A DNA stretch of 45,116 nt from Selenomonadaceae bacterium (GCA_017476005.1 JAFVEM010000050.1:1-45116), one strand, 5' to 3'. Counted from the first letter of the stretch, positions 7,878-16,563 are shown. The notes: a model not told the origin generated them from the sequence alone. A program made the numbers and translations.

Positions 7878-9421
7878 AGCTGGCTTTAGTAAAAGAAATG
7901 CGAGACATAGACAGGAAGGCCATCGATGAATACGGCGTGCCGGAGCTTTCCTTAATGGAAAACGCCGGGTATCAGGCGTATCTGGCCATGGAGGAACTTT
8001 TAGGAGGCGTAGCCGGCAAAGACATTTGCGTCCTCGCCGGCAGCGGCAATAACGGCGGCGACGCTTTGGCGGCCGCGCGACACCTCATGAACCACGGCGC
8101 CAAGGTGAAAATATTTTTCGCCGGCAATATTGAACACTGCACCCCATCCACCCTCACCCAACAAGCCATTATCGCGAAAATGGAGCCGGAGATACAGACC
8201 CTTAAAGGCGAGCGGTCTTTGGACAGGTTGCAGGTGGTCTTGCGGCGTTTTTGCGACGGAGTGCTGGACGGCCTCATGGGAACGGGTTTTGCCGGCAGTA
8301 TGCGCGCCGATATGCAAAAACTCATCCGCGTGGTCAACGATGCCCATAAACCGGTGGTAGCCATTGATATTCCCAGCGGCGTCAACGCCGATACGGGAGA
8401 GGTAAAAGAGGCGGCCATTGAAGCCACCGTCACCATAACTTTGGGACTGCCTAAGGCCGGACATTTTTTCTGCCCCGGAGCGGAACACACGGGAAAACTG
8501 CTGGTAGATGACATTGGCTTGCCAACGGCGCTGTTAAACCACGAAGAAATAAAGCAGTACCTACTGGACGAGCAGTTAGCCACGGGACTAATCCCTCCTC
8601 GACCGCTGGCCGCCCACAAGGGAACCTGCGGCAAGGTTTTGGTAATAGCCGGCTCCCCGGGGCTGACGGGGGCGGGGGCTTTAGCCAGCATGGCGGCGCT
8701 CAGAAGCGGCGGCGGCGTGGCGACACTGGCCGTTCCCGAAAGTTTGCATCCCTTGATGGAAGTAAAATTGACGGAGGTGATGACCGCTCCCATTCCGGAG
8801 GTAGCGCCGGGAATTATGGGAGGCGACCGGGCGGTGGGAAGTATTTTGGAACTGGCGGACAGTCACGATACCTTTCTCATCGGGCCGGGACTGGGGCGCA
8901 ACCCTGAGACCAAAGAGATGATACGCGCCTTATTGCCTCATTTGCGCGGCCAAGTAATCATGGATGCGGATGCTATTTACGCCATGCAGGGTAAACGAAC
9001 CAAACTGCGCGAGCTGAAAAAAATCCCGGTGCTTACGCCTCATTTGGGAGAAATGGCGGCTTTCCTAGAGACGGAAGTACCAATTCTCAAAGCCTCCCTC
9101 CTCTCCATGACGCGAGATACGGCTATGAAGTGCAACGCTATTTTCGTGGTAAAAAGCGAGTGTACCTTGGTGGCCTTCCCCGACGGGGAAGTATTTTTTA
9201 ATACCAAAGGCAATCCCGGCATGGCCACCGCCGGCAGCGGCGACGTACTGGCCGGAACTTTGGCCGGACTTGCCAAGGAAGTACCGGGCAAAGCCGCTGT
9301 CCTAGCCGGAGTCTATATGCACTCGCTGGCAGGGGATCTGGCCGCCGAAAAGTACGGGGAGGGACTTACTGCCGGGGATATGGTTAATTGTCTGCCTTTG
9401 GCGCGAATGAAGATGAAGTGA
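7874..9421 (+). CDS. nnr: Bifunctional NAD(P)HX epimerase/dehydratase
   Basis: This 515-residue fusion repairs hydrated NADH/NADPH. The N-terminal YjeF_N/NnrE domain (about 1-220) epimerises R- and S-NAD(P)HX and contains GSGNNGGDALAAARHL and VAIDIPSGVNADTG. The C-terminal NnrD domain (about 230-510), of ribokinase-like fold, dehydrates S-NAD(P)HX using ADP or ATP and carries LTPHLGEMA and ATAGSGDVLAGTLAGL with its catalytic Asp. I place the start at ATG 7874 because GGAGG lies just upstream and it overlaps the acpS stop; an upstream in-frame start would lie inside acpS. Confidence 0.93.
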   Translation: MKLALVKEMRDIDRKAIDEYGVPELSLMENAGYQAYLAMEELLGGVAGKDICVLAGSGNNGGDALAAARHLMNHGAKVKIFFAGNIEHCTPSTLTQQAIIAKMEPEIQTLKGERSLDRLQVVLRRFCDGVLDGLMGTGFAGSMRADMQKLIRVVNDAHKPVVAIDIPSGVNADTGEVKEAAIEATVTITLGLPKAGHFFCPGAEHTGKLLVDDIGLPTALLNHEEIKQYLLDEQLATGLIPPRPLAAHKGTCGKVLVIAGSPGLTGAGALASMAALRSGGGVATLAVPESLHPLMEVKLTEVMTAPIPEVAPGIMGGDRAVGSILELADSHDTFLIGPGLGRNPETKEMIRALLPHLRGQVIMDADAIYAMQGKRTKLRELKKIPVLTPHLGEMAAFLETEVPILKASLLSMTRDTAMKCNAIFVVKSECTLVAFPDGEVFFNTKGNPGMATAGSGDVLAGTLAGLAKEVPGKAAVLAGVYMHSLAGDLAAEKYGEGLTAGDMVNCLPLARMKMK

Positions 9422-9428
9422 ATAAACA

Positions 9429-9460
9429 AAGGGCGCAGACCGTGTATGTCTGCGCCTTTT
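9429..9460. terminator. Bidirectional terminator between nnr and rfbC
   Basis: GGCGCAGAC (9432-9440) pairs perfectly with GTCTGCGCC (9448-9456), with As before and Ts after, so it can end both the rightward acpS-nnr and the leftward rfbA-rfbC transcripts. The two genes converge with 45 bases between them. Confidence 0.85.
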
Positions 9461-9466
9461 GTCTAT

Positions 9467-10027
9467 TCAATGTTCATAGCGAAAATTCAGTTCCGTACGT
9501 TCCCTTAGGGAAGGGGCTTTAGCATCTTTAGCGGAGAGAACCTGAGGGGTGGCTACCCATTTTACGCCGATGTCCGGGTCGTCCCAGCGAATATTGCCGT
9601 CGCATTCCGGGGCGTAGTAATTATCCGCCTTGTACTGCACTTCCACATCGTCGGTGAGAGTGATAAAACCGTGGGCAAAACCGCGCGGAATGAAGAGGCC
9701 GCGCTTGTTTTCCGCCGACAATTCGTAGCCCACCCATTTGGCATACTCGGGAGAACCTTGACGTAAATCCACCGCCACGTCCCAGATTTTTCCCCGGGTG
9801 CAACGAATGAGCTTGGCTTGGCTCATGGGATTCAGCTGATAATGCAGTCCCCTAAGGGTGCCTTTGGCGGCGGAAAAAGAGTGATTGTCTTGGACAAAAT
9901 CAACCTTGAGGCCAAGATCAGCGAGCTTTTTTTGCGACCAGCTCTCCATAAACCAACCTCGCTCGTCACCAAACACCTGCGGTTCCACTATATAAACGTC
10001 TTTTAGCTCCGTCGGTACTAATTTCAC
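9467..10027 (-). CDS. rfbC: dTDP-4-dehydrorhamnose 3,5-epimerase
   Basis: This 186-residue cupin enzyme epimerises C3 and C5 of dTDP-4-keto-6-deoxyglucose, the third step to dTDP-L-rhamnose. Seen: QVFGDERGWFMESW, QDNHSFSAAKGTLRGLHYQ with the catalytic His, DVAVDLRQGSPEY and FIPRGFAHGF. Length matches RfbC. It starts 5 bases after rfbA. The partner genes rfbB and rfbD are not in the window, so the pathway is completed elsewhere. The product would feed rhamnose-containing surface glycans. Confidence 0.95.
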   Translation of the reverse strand: MKLVPTELKDVYIVEPQVFGDERGWFMESWSQKKLADLGLKVDFVQDNHSFSAAKGTLRGLHYQLNPMSQAKLIRCTRGKIWDVAVDLRQGSPEYAKWVGYELSAENKRGLFIPRGFAHGFITLTDDVEVQYKADNYYAPECDGNIRWDDPDIGVKWVATPQVLSAKDAKAPSLRERTELNFRYEH

Positions 10028-10032
10028 TTTCC

Positions 10033-10905
10033 TTACTCCTTCACCAGTTGCGCTAAATAACGGCCATACTCGTTTTTCTTCAGCGGCTCCGCCAGCCGTA
10101 AAACCTGCTGGGCATCAATGAGCTTCATGCGGTAGGCGATTTCTTCCACACAGGCAATCTTCAGCCCCTGCCGCGCTTGAATGGTTTCTACGAAGGTAGC
10201 GGCCTTTAAGAGGGATTTGTGGGTGCCGGTATCCAGCCAAGCATAGCCCCGGCGCATCTTTTCCACCCTAAGTTTCCCTTGGGCGAGATAGGTTTTATTA
10301 ACGTCGGTGATCTCCAGTTCTCCCCTAGGAGATGGCTTAATGGCTTTGGCGATGGACACAATGTCCTTATCGTAGAAATATAGACCCGTGACGGCGTAAT
10401 TAGAACGAGGGTTTTGGGGTTTTTCTTCGAGGCTCAAAGCGTTGCCCTCGTCGTCAAATTCCACTACGCCGTAACGCTCCGGGTCGCTGACGTAATAGGC
10501 AAAAACCGTGGCGCCTTCGTCTTGGGCGGCGGCGCTCTGCGCCTTCACTGCCAAGTCGTGACCGTAAAAAATATTGTCCCCCAAAATAAGCGCGGCGCCT
10601 TCCCCGGCGATAAAATCTTCCCCTAAAATAAAAGCCTGTGCCAGTCCATCGGGGCTTGGCTGTACCGTGTAGGAAATGCTTATCCCCCACTGACTGCCGT
10701 CTCCCAAAAGGTCGCTGAAGAGCCGCGCGTCTTGCGGCGTGGTTATCACCAAAATATCTTTTATCCCGGCCAGCATCAAGGTACTCAAGGGATAATAGAT
10801 CATGGGCTTGTCATAAATGGGCATGAGCTGCTTAGAGACCACTTTCGTCAGAGGATATAGCCGCGTTCCCGAACCGCCGGCCAAAATAATCCCTTTTTTT
10901 ATCAA
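10033..10905 (-). CDS. rfbA: Glucose-1-phosphate thymidylyltransferase
   Basis: This enzyme of about 290 residues makes dTDP-glucose from dTTP and glucose-1-phosphate, the first step of dTDP-rhamnose synthesis. The N terminus has the nucleotide-binding [16 protein letters not shown]; also seen are [49 protein letters not shown] and [13 protein letters not shown] prefer TTG at 10905 because AGGGG lies 8 bases before it and the protein then begins near the family's usual start; a GTG at 10914 is possible but has its ribosome site too close. It follows the envelope protein gene by 13 to 22 bases, so the three leftward genes form one operon. Confidence 0.95.
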   Translation of the reverse strand: MIKKGIILAGGSGTRLYPLTKVVSKQLMPIYDKPMIYYPLSTLMLAGIKDILVITTPQDARLFSDLLGDGSQWGISISYTVQPSPDGLAQAFILGEDFIAGEGAALILGDNIFYGHDLAVKAQSAAAQDEGATVFAYYVSDPERYGVVEFDDEGNALSLEEKPQNPRSNYAVTGLYFYDKDIVSIAKAIKPSPRGELEITDVNKTYLAQGKLRVEKMRRGYAWLDTGTHKSLLKAATFVETIQARQGLKIACVEEIAYRMKLIDAQQVLRLAEPLKKNEYGRYLAQLVKE

Positions 10906-10927
10906 AATCTGCACCCCTTTTTATTTT

Positions 10928-12463
10928 TTATTTTTTTACCAAGTGTCGCGGCAGGAGAACGAGAGCCGTGCCTACGGCTCTTTCGCCGCCGTCGGAAGGC
11001 GAATTTACGATTTCGCCCTCGATAATCATCTCCGAGGAGCCGCCGCCGTCAAAATTTATGGCCTCCACGGCGCCGAAAGCCTTCATCAGTTCCGCAAACT
11101 CCGTTAGGGTACAGCCGTGACTGATGCTTTGCCGCCCATCTACCACGGCGAAAAGATAGTTTCCCTTTTGGGTCAGGCCAAAACCGGTACGCGGCGCCCG
11201 GCCATAGCGAATGTCGCCGGGGAATTGCTCTTCGCCGGCAGTGACATGGACGGCTCCCTTTTCCAGTAGCCTCGGCCCTACCCCCAACACATAAAGCGCT
11301 TCGTTCCAAGGACTGGACAAATTTTCGTAAACCACGGCTCTGTCCCCCACTTGCACGTCCTTAAAGGCGCTCTCCGAGGTGCCGTGCACGGAAATTACCA
11401 CGCCCTCTGGGGGAATGTGGGTATTGGCCTTACTAACGGCGGTGACAGCGCCGTTTTGCACCACATACTCTTGTCCATACTCATTGGTGCCGGTGCTGGC
11501 GCCGTAGAAACGATTGTAGATAATCAGCCCGTTTTCGCCGCGCTCCGCATCCACGCCGGACACCGGCAGGGTAACATCACCCAAGGTCACGGAGCCATCG
11601 TAGGCTACCTTGCCAAAAACAATGGAATCGTCGGGCATGATGCCCATGGCCGTTCGGGTAAAATAAGTGGTGCCTACCACCTGTCCGTTGATTTTGGTCA
11701 CGCCTAAAATCTCGCCGTTTAACGCAAAATAAGAAGCGTTAATGGCGGCGGTGGCTTGGTTGGCCTTGGCCATGGCGCTTAATGTTTGCCTTCCCGGCAC
11801 CTTGCCTCTGGCCAATACCGGCCTCAGAGCGTAACGGTCTTTGTCCGCCTCTAAAAAATAAGCCGTCACCGGGCCATCGTCGTACCAATGATTGTAAATT
11901 TTTTCCGTGAGTCCCGGGGCAATTTCTCGGATGGTTATGTCGGGATTTTCTCCCGGCTTGCTTGGTTTAAGCGGCTTGGTTGGCGTGCCGCCGACCGACG
12001 GCGTAACAGGTTTATCGACGGTAGCTGAATAGTCGGGAGTTACGGTTTGGGTGGAGGACTTAGCAGGCCGCAGGACATCCACGGTAATGCGCGGTGGGGT
12101 GCGCTCTTTATCGACTCGGTAGTCCGCCCGTTCCGTGAGATAAATATAGACCTTGAGGTTATCTCCTTCGGCGAGGTAACGCACATTGCGAATTAAGGCG
12201 CTGTTAAACTGAGGGATTTTAACGGTCTTTGCTTCGGCGCCGTACAGTTCCAGCACAATACGCGTGCCGTTTTCCATTAAATGCACTTGGGAAAAGGGCA
12301 GTCGCTCCAAATCTATGGTCACGCGGTCGTAATCTTTTTCGCTTTGAAACTCTATCCCCGTCAAAGATACGGCGGCGTAAGCCATAGCAGGGGCGCCAAA
12401 AAACAGAGCCAGCGTCAAAAAACCGGCCGCCAGTTTTTGACGCCAAATTTTCATCTGTTGCAA
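10928..12463 (-). CDS. AMIN-domain phosphodiester glycosidase family protein
   Basis: This exported protein of about 511 residues has a signal peptide (MKIWRQKLAAGF to PAMAYA), an AMIN domain (about 15-130, beta-rich, usually for peptidoglycan or envelope localisation), a Pro/Thr/Lys linker and a C-terminal NAGPA/DUF2233 domain (about 195-510). Domain hallmarks include INASYFALNGEILG, GRAPRTGFGLT, VVDGRQ and AINFDGGGSSEM. The family includes enzymes that hydrolyse GlcNAc-phosphodiester bonds and others acting on envelope polymers. The start is TTG 12463 with AGGAGG 9 bases upstream, or ATG 12454. Operon position before rfbA-rfbC suggests a role in surface glycan or wall modification (inference). 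Confidence 0.85.
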   Translation of the reverse strand: MQQMKIWRQKLAAGFLTLALFFGAPAMAYAAVSLTGIEFQSEKDYDRVTIDLERLPFSQVHLMENGTRIVLELYGAEAKTVKIPQFNSALIRNVRYLAEGDNLKVYIYLTERADYRVDKERTPPRITVDVLRPAKSSTQTVTPDYSATVDKPVTPSVGGTPTKPLKPSKPGENPDITIREIAPGLTEKIYNHWYDDGPVTAYFLEADKDRYALRPVLARGKVPGRQTLSAMAKANQATAAINASYFALNGEILGVTKINGQVVGTTYFTRTAMGIMPDDSIVFGKVAYDGSVTLGDVTLPVSGVDAERGENGLIIYNRFYGASTGTNEYGQEYVVQNGAVTAVSKANTHIPPEGVVISVHGTSESAFKDVQVGDRAVVYENLSSPWNEALYVLGVGPRLLEKGAVHVTAGEEQFPGDIRYGRAPRTGFGLTQKGNYLFAVVDGRQSISHGCTLTEFAELMKAFGAVEAINFDGGGSSEMIIEGEIVNSPSDGGERAVGTALVLLPRHLVKK

Positions 12464-12500
12464 ATAAAAAAACCTCCTCTTGCCTTCGACTACAGTAAGC

Positions 12501-12529
12501 ATTATACAGGCATTGGCCATTTCTCACAA
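12501..12529 (-). promoter_or_regulatory. Promoter of the AMIN/NAGPA-rfbAC operon
   Basis: The minus strand shows TTGTGA (12524-12529), a 17-base spacer and a perfect TATAAT (12501-12506), about 38 bases before the chosen start. Confidence 0.65.
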
Positions 12530-12613
12530 CAATTTTTGCCTGTCTAGCAGGTTTTTTACTCGGGGGTGGCGAAATTATTTCCGGTAGATGGCTAAAGGAG
12601 GTGATTATATGTC

Positions 12614-13099
12614 ATGCGTTTAAAAATCAAAGCGGATCCCTTGGCTAGGTTTTACCGGGATCTCCTATCCAGCGAGTGGCACCGCCGGTTGCGAGCCTAC
12701 GACGTAATTGAGGCTGATCTGCGTGGACGGGGCTACTTACTGTCCGAGGAGCGCTGGGGAGATATGAAACTTTTAGCGGGGCAAGTGATTTCCATTTACT
12801 TTAAACACCATGTTCCCGGCGGCCTAGATGAGTTTCGGGAAATGCTCAAAAAACTATACCTCAGGTTGACCAGCCCCCTGTTTACCGACAAAACGGTGGA
12901 TTACGCCGCCACCCAAGAACTCTTAACGGCAATTTACGATGACGATGATTGGGTCGCCAGACGAGAGATAAAACGATTTTTCCAAATGAAACACCCGGTG
13001 GGGGTGCGAGAGGATAAATCCATTTTAGAAAATTTGTGGCTTTGTTACACTTTCATGATGGGTCAAGTGCAAGAGCGTTCTGTCTCCATGGCCATGTAA
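12614..13099 (+). CDS. Unknown protein coupled to a P-loop kinase
   Basis: This is a 161-residue soluble protein I do not recognise. It looks largely helical and is rich in Arg, Lys, Asp and aromatic residues; an acidic AIYDDDDWVARREIKRFF stretch stands near residues 104-121. There is no signal peptide, membrane helix or obvious metal motif. The start has GGAGGTGA about 10 bases upstream. It ends 14 bases before the kinase gene and shares its transcript up to the terminator at 14113-14148, so the two probably act together. It may be a substrate-binding or regulatory partner of the kinase, but this is only context. Confidence 0.75.
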   Translation: MRLKIKADPLARFYRDLLSSEWHRRLRAYDVIEADLRGRGYLLSEERWGDMKLLAGQVISIYFKHHVPGGLDEFREMLKKLYLRLTSPLFTDKTVDYAATQELLTAIYDDDDWVARREIKRFFQMKHPVGVREDKSILENLWLCYTFMMGQVQERSVSMAM

Positions 13100-13113
13100 A
13101 GCGAGGTGAGAGG

Positions 13114-14109
13114 ATGGCCGAGAAGGTCTGGCGCACCTGCCGTTTAACCATTAACGGCATGGTGAGCAAGGTACTTTTTAACGAAGATACCATCGACAAC
13201 TTGTTTTTCCCCTTCTTGCGCCGTCTGACGCGTTTACACGACCGTTTGGGACACCGCTTGCTGGTTTATTTGGTCGCTCCCCCGGGGACTGGGAAAACGA
13301 CACTTTCCCTGCTACTCGCCAAACTTTCCCTCATGGGAGAGGAGTTTGAACCGGTGCAAGCGGTGGGAATAGAGGGTTTTTATAAGGCATTGCCGCCTAC
13401 GACCATGAAGGGGGCGCCGGAAACTTTCGATAGCGTGAAACTTGGCGCCAAGCTAAGAGCTATTCGGGAGGATAATCCTCTCTGGCCGCTCTATGACGCT
13501 AGGCGACAGAGGGTTATGGAGGACGCCCTCACCCTCCGAAAAAATATTATTCTGCTGGAAGGGAACTGGCTTCTCCTGCGCGATAACCCTTGGCAAGACA
13601 TTAAGGATTATGCCGACCATACCCTGTTCATTACGGCCAAGCCGGAGCAACTATGGGAGCGGCTAGTGCAGCGACGGATAAGCGGCGGTTATACACCGGA
13701 GGCCGCCGCCAAAATTTATGAAATCTACGACCGCCCCAATATCGATCGGGTACTCAATGATTCTTGGCTGGCGAGCGAAACTTGGAAGATGCTAAACGAT
13801 GGGGACTACGTCCTAAAATCCAACGCCCCACGTCCCATTACCATGGTAGATCGCGAGAGCCTGTGGAAAAAAACCAAGGTGGTGGCCGACGACGACGATT
13901 TTCTCTCGAACCTCCATTACAAGCTGTCGCGCTTAAACGTAGGGGATCACCGCGCCTTCTCCGCCGGTTTCACCGAAGGACTGGTGGCGGCGCGAGACGA
14001 GATTCTGCGCCGCATCCACAGCAGCGGTTCCATGGACAGGGAAAAGCTCATGGCCACCTTCAAACTAAGCCCCGAAGAGCTTACGGCCATACTGGGTGAA
14101 AAAGAATAA
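13114..14109 (+). CDS. P-loop nucleoside/phosphoribulokinase-like kinase
   Basis: This 331-residue protein resembles the family annotated as nucleoside/nucleotide kinase or fructose transport kinase (FrcK/YggC), related to uridine kinase and phosphoribulokinase. Walker A is APPGTGKTTLS (about 54-64); later come KGAPETFDSVKLG, WPLYDARRQRVMEDA and IILLEGNWLLL, matching the family. The substrate motif usually read as DGFH is EGFY here. A tail of about 90 residues follows the kinase core, with an acidic DDDD patch and a possible helix-turn-helix-like end. The ATG at 13114 has a GAGGTGAGAGG site; the frame is open further upstream within the preceding gene, but that is less likely. Confidence 0.8.
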   Translation: MAEKVWRTCRLTINGMVSKVLFNEDTIDNLFFPFLRRLTRLHDRLGHRLLVYLVAPPGTGKTTLSLLLAKLSLMGEEFEPVQAVGIEGFYKALPPTTMKGAPETFDSVKLGAKLRAIREDNPLWPLYDARRQRVMEDALTLRKNIILLEGNWLLLRDNPWQDIKDYADHTLFITAKPEQLWERLVQRRISGGYTPEAAAKIYEIYDRPNIDRVLNDSWLASETWKMLNDGDYVLKSNAPRPITMVDRESLWKKTKVVADDDDFLSNLHYKLSRLNVGDHRAFSAGFTEGLVAARDEILRRIHSSGSMDREKLMATFKLSPEELTAILGEKE

Positions 14110-14112
14110 CCC

Positions 14113-14148
14113 AAAACGCCGACAGAAATGATACTCTGTCGGCGTTTT
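14113..14148 (+). terminator. Rho-independent terminator after the kinase gene
   Basis: A perfect 14-bp stem (AAAACGCCGACAGA with TCTGTCGGCGTTTT) with an 8-base loop, ending in Ts. It separates the kinase unit from the bio operon. Confidence 0.9.
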
Positions 14149-14158
14149 GTTGCAGACT

Positions 14159-14190
14159 GTGTAAACCTTGATATTTATTTTGGTTGACTA
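14159..14190 (+). promoter_or_regulatory. BirA-type biotin operator
   Basis: Half-sites GTGTAAACC (14159-14167) and GGTTGACTA (14182-14190) are separated by 14 bases. This fits the bacterial BirA consensus of TTGTAAACC and its inverse with a 14-15 base spacer at 8/9 and 7/9 positions. The right half overlaps the -35 box of the bio promoter, so biotinoyl-AMP-BirA binding would block RNA polymerase. Confidence 0.8.
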
Positions 14191-14212
14191 TCAAGTTCCC
14201 CAAACGTATAAT
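14184..14212 (+). promoter_or_regulatory. Promoter of bioB-bioY-bioD
   Basis: TTGACT (14184-14189), a 17-base spacer and a perfect TATAAT (14207-14212) lie 38 bases before the bioB ATG, which has a GGAGGAG ribosome site. Confidence 0.85.
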
Positions 14213-14249
14213 TAACGACTGTAGTAATTAAAAAATAGGAGGAGATACC

Positions 14250-15242
14250 ATGGAGACGGTAGCGGCACTGGCCGAAGAAATTATTAAGGGACGGCGCTTA
14301 AAGCGAGGCGAGGATTTTCAGCTTTTGCTCACGGCGCCATTGGAGGAGCTAATGGCATCAGCCGGGGCGATACAAAAACATTTTTGCGGCAAACACGTTG
14401 ACCTTTGCACCATCATCAACGGTCGTAGCGGCAAATGCGGCGAGGATTGCAAGTACTGCGCCCAGTCCCTGCGGCATAAGACCGGCATTAAACAGTATGA
14501 CTCATTGCCGGCGGAGGAAATCGTACAAAACGCCCTCGCCAATGAAAAAGCCGGCGTCAATCGCTTCTCAATCGTCACCTCAGGCCGCGCTCTCGTGGGC
14601 AAGGAGTTTCAGGATACCTTGGCGGTCTATCGAAAGCTCAGGGAGGTTCTCTCCATAGATTTGTGCGCCTCCCACGGGATTCTCACCCGGGAGCAATTTA
14701 AGGAGCTGCGCGCTACGGGAGTCACCAGCTACCACCACAATATTGAAACCTCCCGGCGGTTTTTCCCGGAAATTTGCACCACCCACACCTATGACGATCG
14801 AATAAATACCATCAAGCTGGCGCAAGAGGCCGGTTTTAACGTCTGCTCCGGGGGGATTATCGGCATGGGAGAAAATTGGGAGGACAGGCTGGATATGGCG
14901 GTAAGCCTTGCAGAGCTTAACATTGAGTCCATTCCCATCAACGCTTTAATGCCCATTCCCGGCACACCTCTGGAAAATAGGCCGCTTCTGGCCGCCGAGG
15001 ATATTTTGCGTACCGTGGCCATGTTCCGCTTCATTAACCCCACGGCGAACATTCGCTTGGCCGCCGGCAGAAAACTTTTGCCGGAAAACGGTGCTACCGC
15101 CTTTCTTTCCGGCGCTTCCGCCTCCATTACCGGCAATATGCTCACCACCTCCGGCACTACCATCAAGGAGGACATGGCCATCCTGAAAAAATTGGGGCTA
15201 TCCAACCGAGCAGAAAATTCGCCTACGGGAAGTGACAACTGA
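14250..15242 (+). CDS. bioB: Biotin synthase
   Basis: This 330-residue radical SAM enzyme inserts sulfur into dethiobiotin, the last step of biotin synthesis. The radical SAM cluster motif is CGEDCKYC (Cys-x3-Cys-x2-Cys, about residues 63-70). Other family marks are YHHNIETSRRFFPEICTTHTYDD, given here as YHHNIETSRRFF and CTTHTYDD, plus INALMPIPGTPLE and the Arg in NIRLAAGR that binds the auxiliary 2Fe-2S cluster. Length is typical. It is first in an operon under a BirA-type operator and overlaps bioY by one base. Confidence 0.97.
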   Translation: METVAALAEEIIKGRRLKRGEDFQLLLTAPLEELMASAGAIQKHFCGKHVDLCTIINGRSGKCGEDCKYCAQSLRHKTGIKQYDSLPAEEIVQNALANEKAGVNRFSIVTSGRALVGKEFQDTLAVYRKLREVLSIDLCASHGILTREQFKELRATGVTSYHHNIETSRRFFPEICTTHTYDDRINTIKLAQEAGFNVCSGGIIGMGENWEDRLDMAVSLAELNIESIPINALMPIPGTPLENRPLLAAEDILRTVAMFRFINPTANIRLAAGRKLLPENGATAFLSGASASITGNMLTTSGTTIKEDMAILKKLGLSNRAENSPTGSDN

Positions 15243-15787
15243 TGGCAAAACTTACGGCCAAGGAACTGGCTCTTTGCGGTCTTTTTATCGCCCTCATAAC
15301 CGCCGGTACCATGGTGAGAATCCCTGTGGGGGGCGACGTCTATACCTTGCAATTTTTGTTTACGTTGCTGGCCGGATTAATGTTGGGAGCCAAAATCGGC
15401 GCCGTCGCGGTGGCCGCCTACGTTTTTATGGGACTGATAGGCATCCCGGTTTTTGCCGTGGGGGGCGGCCCCGGTTACGTTTTGCAGCCGACCTTCGGTT
15501 ATCTTCTGGGTTTTATTCTGCAAGCCTATCTGTGCGGCTACTTGAGCCGTCGCGTTGCCGCCGATTTTCGTCACTTGCTCTTTGTCAATTTACTGGGCAT
15601 GGCGGTGGTTTATGTCATCGGCATCGGCTGGTTCTACGCCGTGTCCAATTTCGTACTGGGAACGACGGTCACGGCGTGGGCGGCGCTTTTTTACTGCGGC
15701 ATCTTGCAAGCACCGCCGGATTTTCTGCTGTGCATGGCCGCCGCTTACCTTGCGCTACGCGCAAAAGCCGCCGGCTTTTGGCTGTGA
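15242..15787 (+). CDS. bioY: Biotin transporter BioY
   Basis: This 181-residue membrane protein is the biotin-binding S component of an ECF transporter, able to work with a shared energising module elsewhere. It has about six helices and the family marks TKEL-like ELALCGLFIALITAG, VYTLQFLFTLLAGLMLG, GGGPGYVLQPTFGYLLGF and YCGILQAPPDFLLC. The ATG overlaps the bioB stop by one base. Its place between bioB and bioD shows that uptake and the final synthesis steps are co-controlled. Confidence 0.94.
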   Translation: MAKLTAKELALCGLFIALITAGTMVRIPVGGDVYTLQFLFTLLAGLMLGAKIGAVAVAAYVFMGLIGIPVFAVGGGPGYVLQPTFGYLLGFILQAYLCGYLSRRVAADFRHLLFVNLLGMAVVYVIGIGWFYAVSNFVLGTTVTAWAALFYCGILQAPPDFLLCMAAAYLALRAKAAGFWL

Positions 15788-15796
15788 TTAAAAATC

Positions 15797-15813
15797 TTGG
15801 GGTGAAACCCCAA
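15797..15813 (+). repeat. Small hairpin between bioY and bioD
   Basis: TTGGGG pairs with CCCCAA around TGAAA and is followed by an A-rich stretch before the AGGAGG site of bioD. It resembles the third hairpin of the ilvD leader (37562-37578) and may be a fragment of the same repeat. Confidence 0.45.
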
Positions 15814-15838
15814 AAAATATTTATCAGGAGGATTTTTC

Positions 15839-16510
15839 ATGGGAAAAAGTTTGTTCGTCACGGGAACGGGTACCGACGTAGGGAAAACCTATGTGACTGG
15901 TTTGCTGGTCAAAAAACTCTGCGAGGCCGGTTTTAGCGCCGGTTATTATAAAGCAGCCATTTCCGGGGCAGTGCCGGAGGCTTTAAGCGATGCCCTTTAT
16001 GTGAAAAAAGTGGCGGCGCTCAAGACCACCGATGAAAAATTGGTTTCCTATGTTTATCCCGAGGCGGTGTCCCCTCATTTGGCGGCGCGGCTTAATAATC
16101 GCCCCATAGATATGGAGCGTCTTACTGAAGATTTTACGGCGGCTAGTGAGGCTTGCGAGTATCTTACGGTGGAAGGTAGCGGCGGCATTATCTGTCCTTT
16201 GCGTTGGGACGAAAAGGAAAAATGGGGTCTTGCGGAACTGATAAAAAAATTGAATCTGGCGGTGCTTATAGTGGCTCCTGCCGGTTTGGGTACCATTAAC
16301 GCCACCTTGCTCACCGTTCATTACCTTAACAGTCAACAGATTCCCATCAAGGGCATTATTCTCAATCGCTTCCACCCCGGCGACATTATGGAAGAGGATA
16401 ACCGCGCCATGATTGAGGCCATGAGCGGCGTGCCGGTAATCGCCATGGTGCAAGTGGGGGAGACAGAACTGCCCGTTAGCGCCGATTTTTTGGCCGGATT
16501 GTATTCATAA
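15839..16510 (+). CDS. bioD: ATP-dependent dethiobiotin synthetase
   Basis: This 223-residue enzyme closes the ureido ring of dethiobiotin from 7,8-diaminopelargonate, CO2 and ATP. The P-loop is GTGTDVGKTYVTG (about 9-21); YYKAAISG holds the substrate Lys, VEGSGGIICPL is the second ATP/Mg motif and GIILNRFHPGD lies near the adenine site. It follows bioY by 51 bases with an AGGAGG site. bioA and bioF are not in the window, so the earlier steps are elsewhere or absent, the intermediates then being imported or made by other routes. Confidence 0.95.
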   Translation: MGKSLFVTGTGTDVGKTYVTGLLVKKLCEAGFSAGYYKAAISGAVPEALSDALYVKKVAALKTTDEKLVSYVYPEAVSPHLAARLNNRPIDMERLTEDFTAASEACEYLTVEGSGGIICPLRWDEKEKWGLAELIKKLNLAVLIVAPAGLGTINATLLTVHYLNSQQIPIKGIILNRFHPGDIMEEDNRAMIEAMSGVPVIAMVQVGETELPVSADFLAGLYS

Positions 16511-16563
16511 AAAAAGACAAGTTCTTGACTCGTGAATTTACTTTGCCCTCTTTTAGTGTATTC

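Noticed and set aside
7972-8793. 273-codon minus-strand frame inside nnr
   Set aside because: Ser/Ala/Pro-rich antisense frame of a conserved gene, with no ribosome site or family motif.
10915-10936. T-rich stretch between the NAGPA-type gene and rfbA as a terminator
   Set aside because: The Ts are on the plus strand while both genes run leftward, and there is no hairpin.
12536-12560. Small CCTG/CAGG hairpin followed by Ts
   Set aside because: Only a 4-bp stem, and no rightward gene ends upstream of it.
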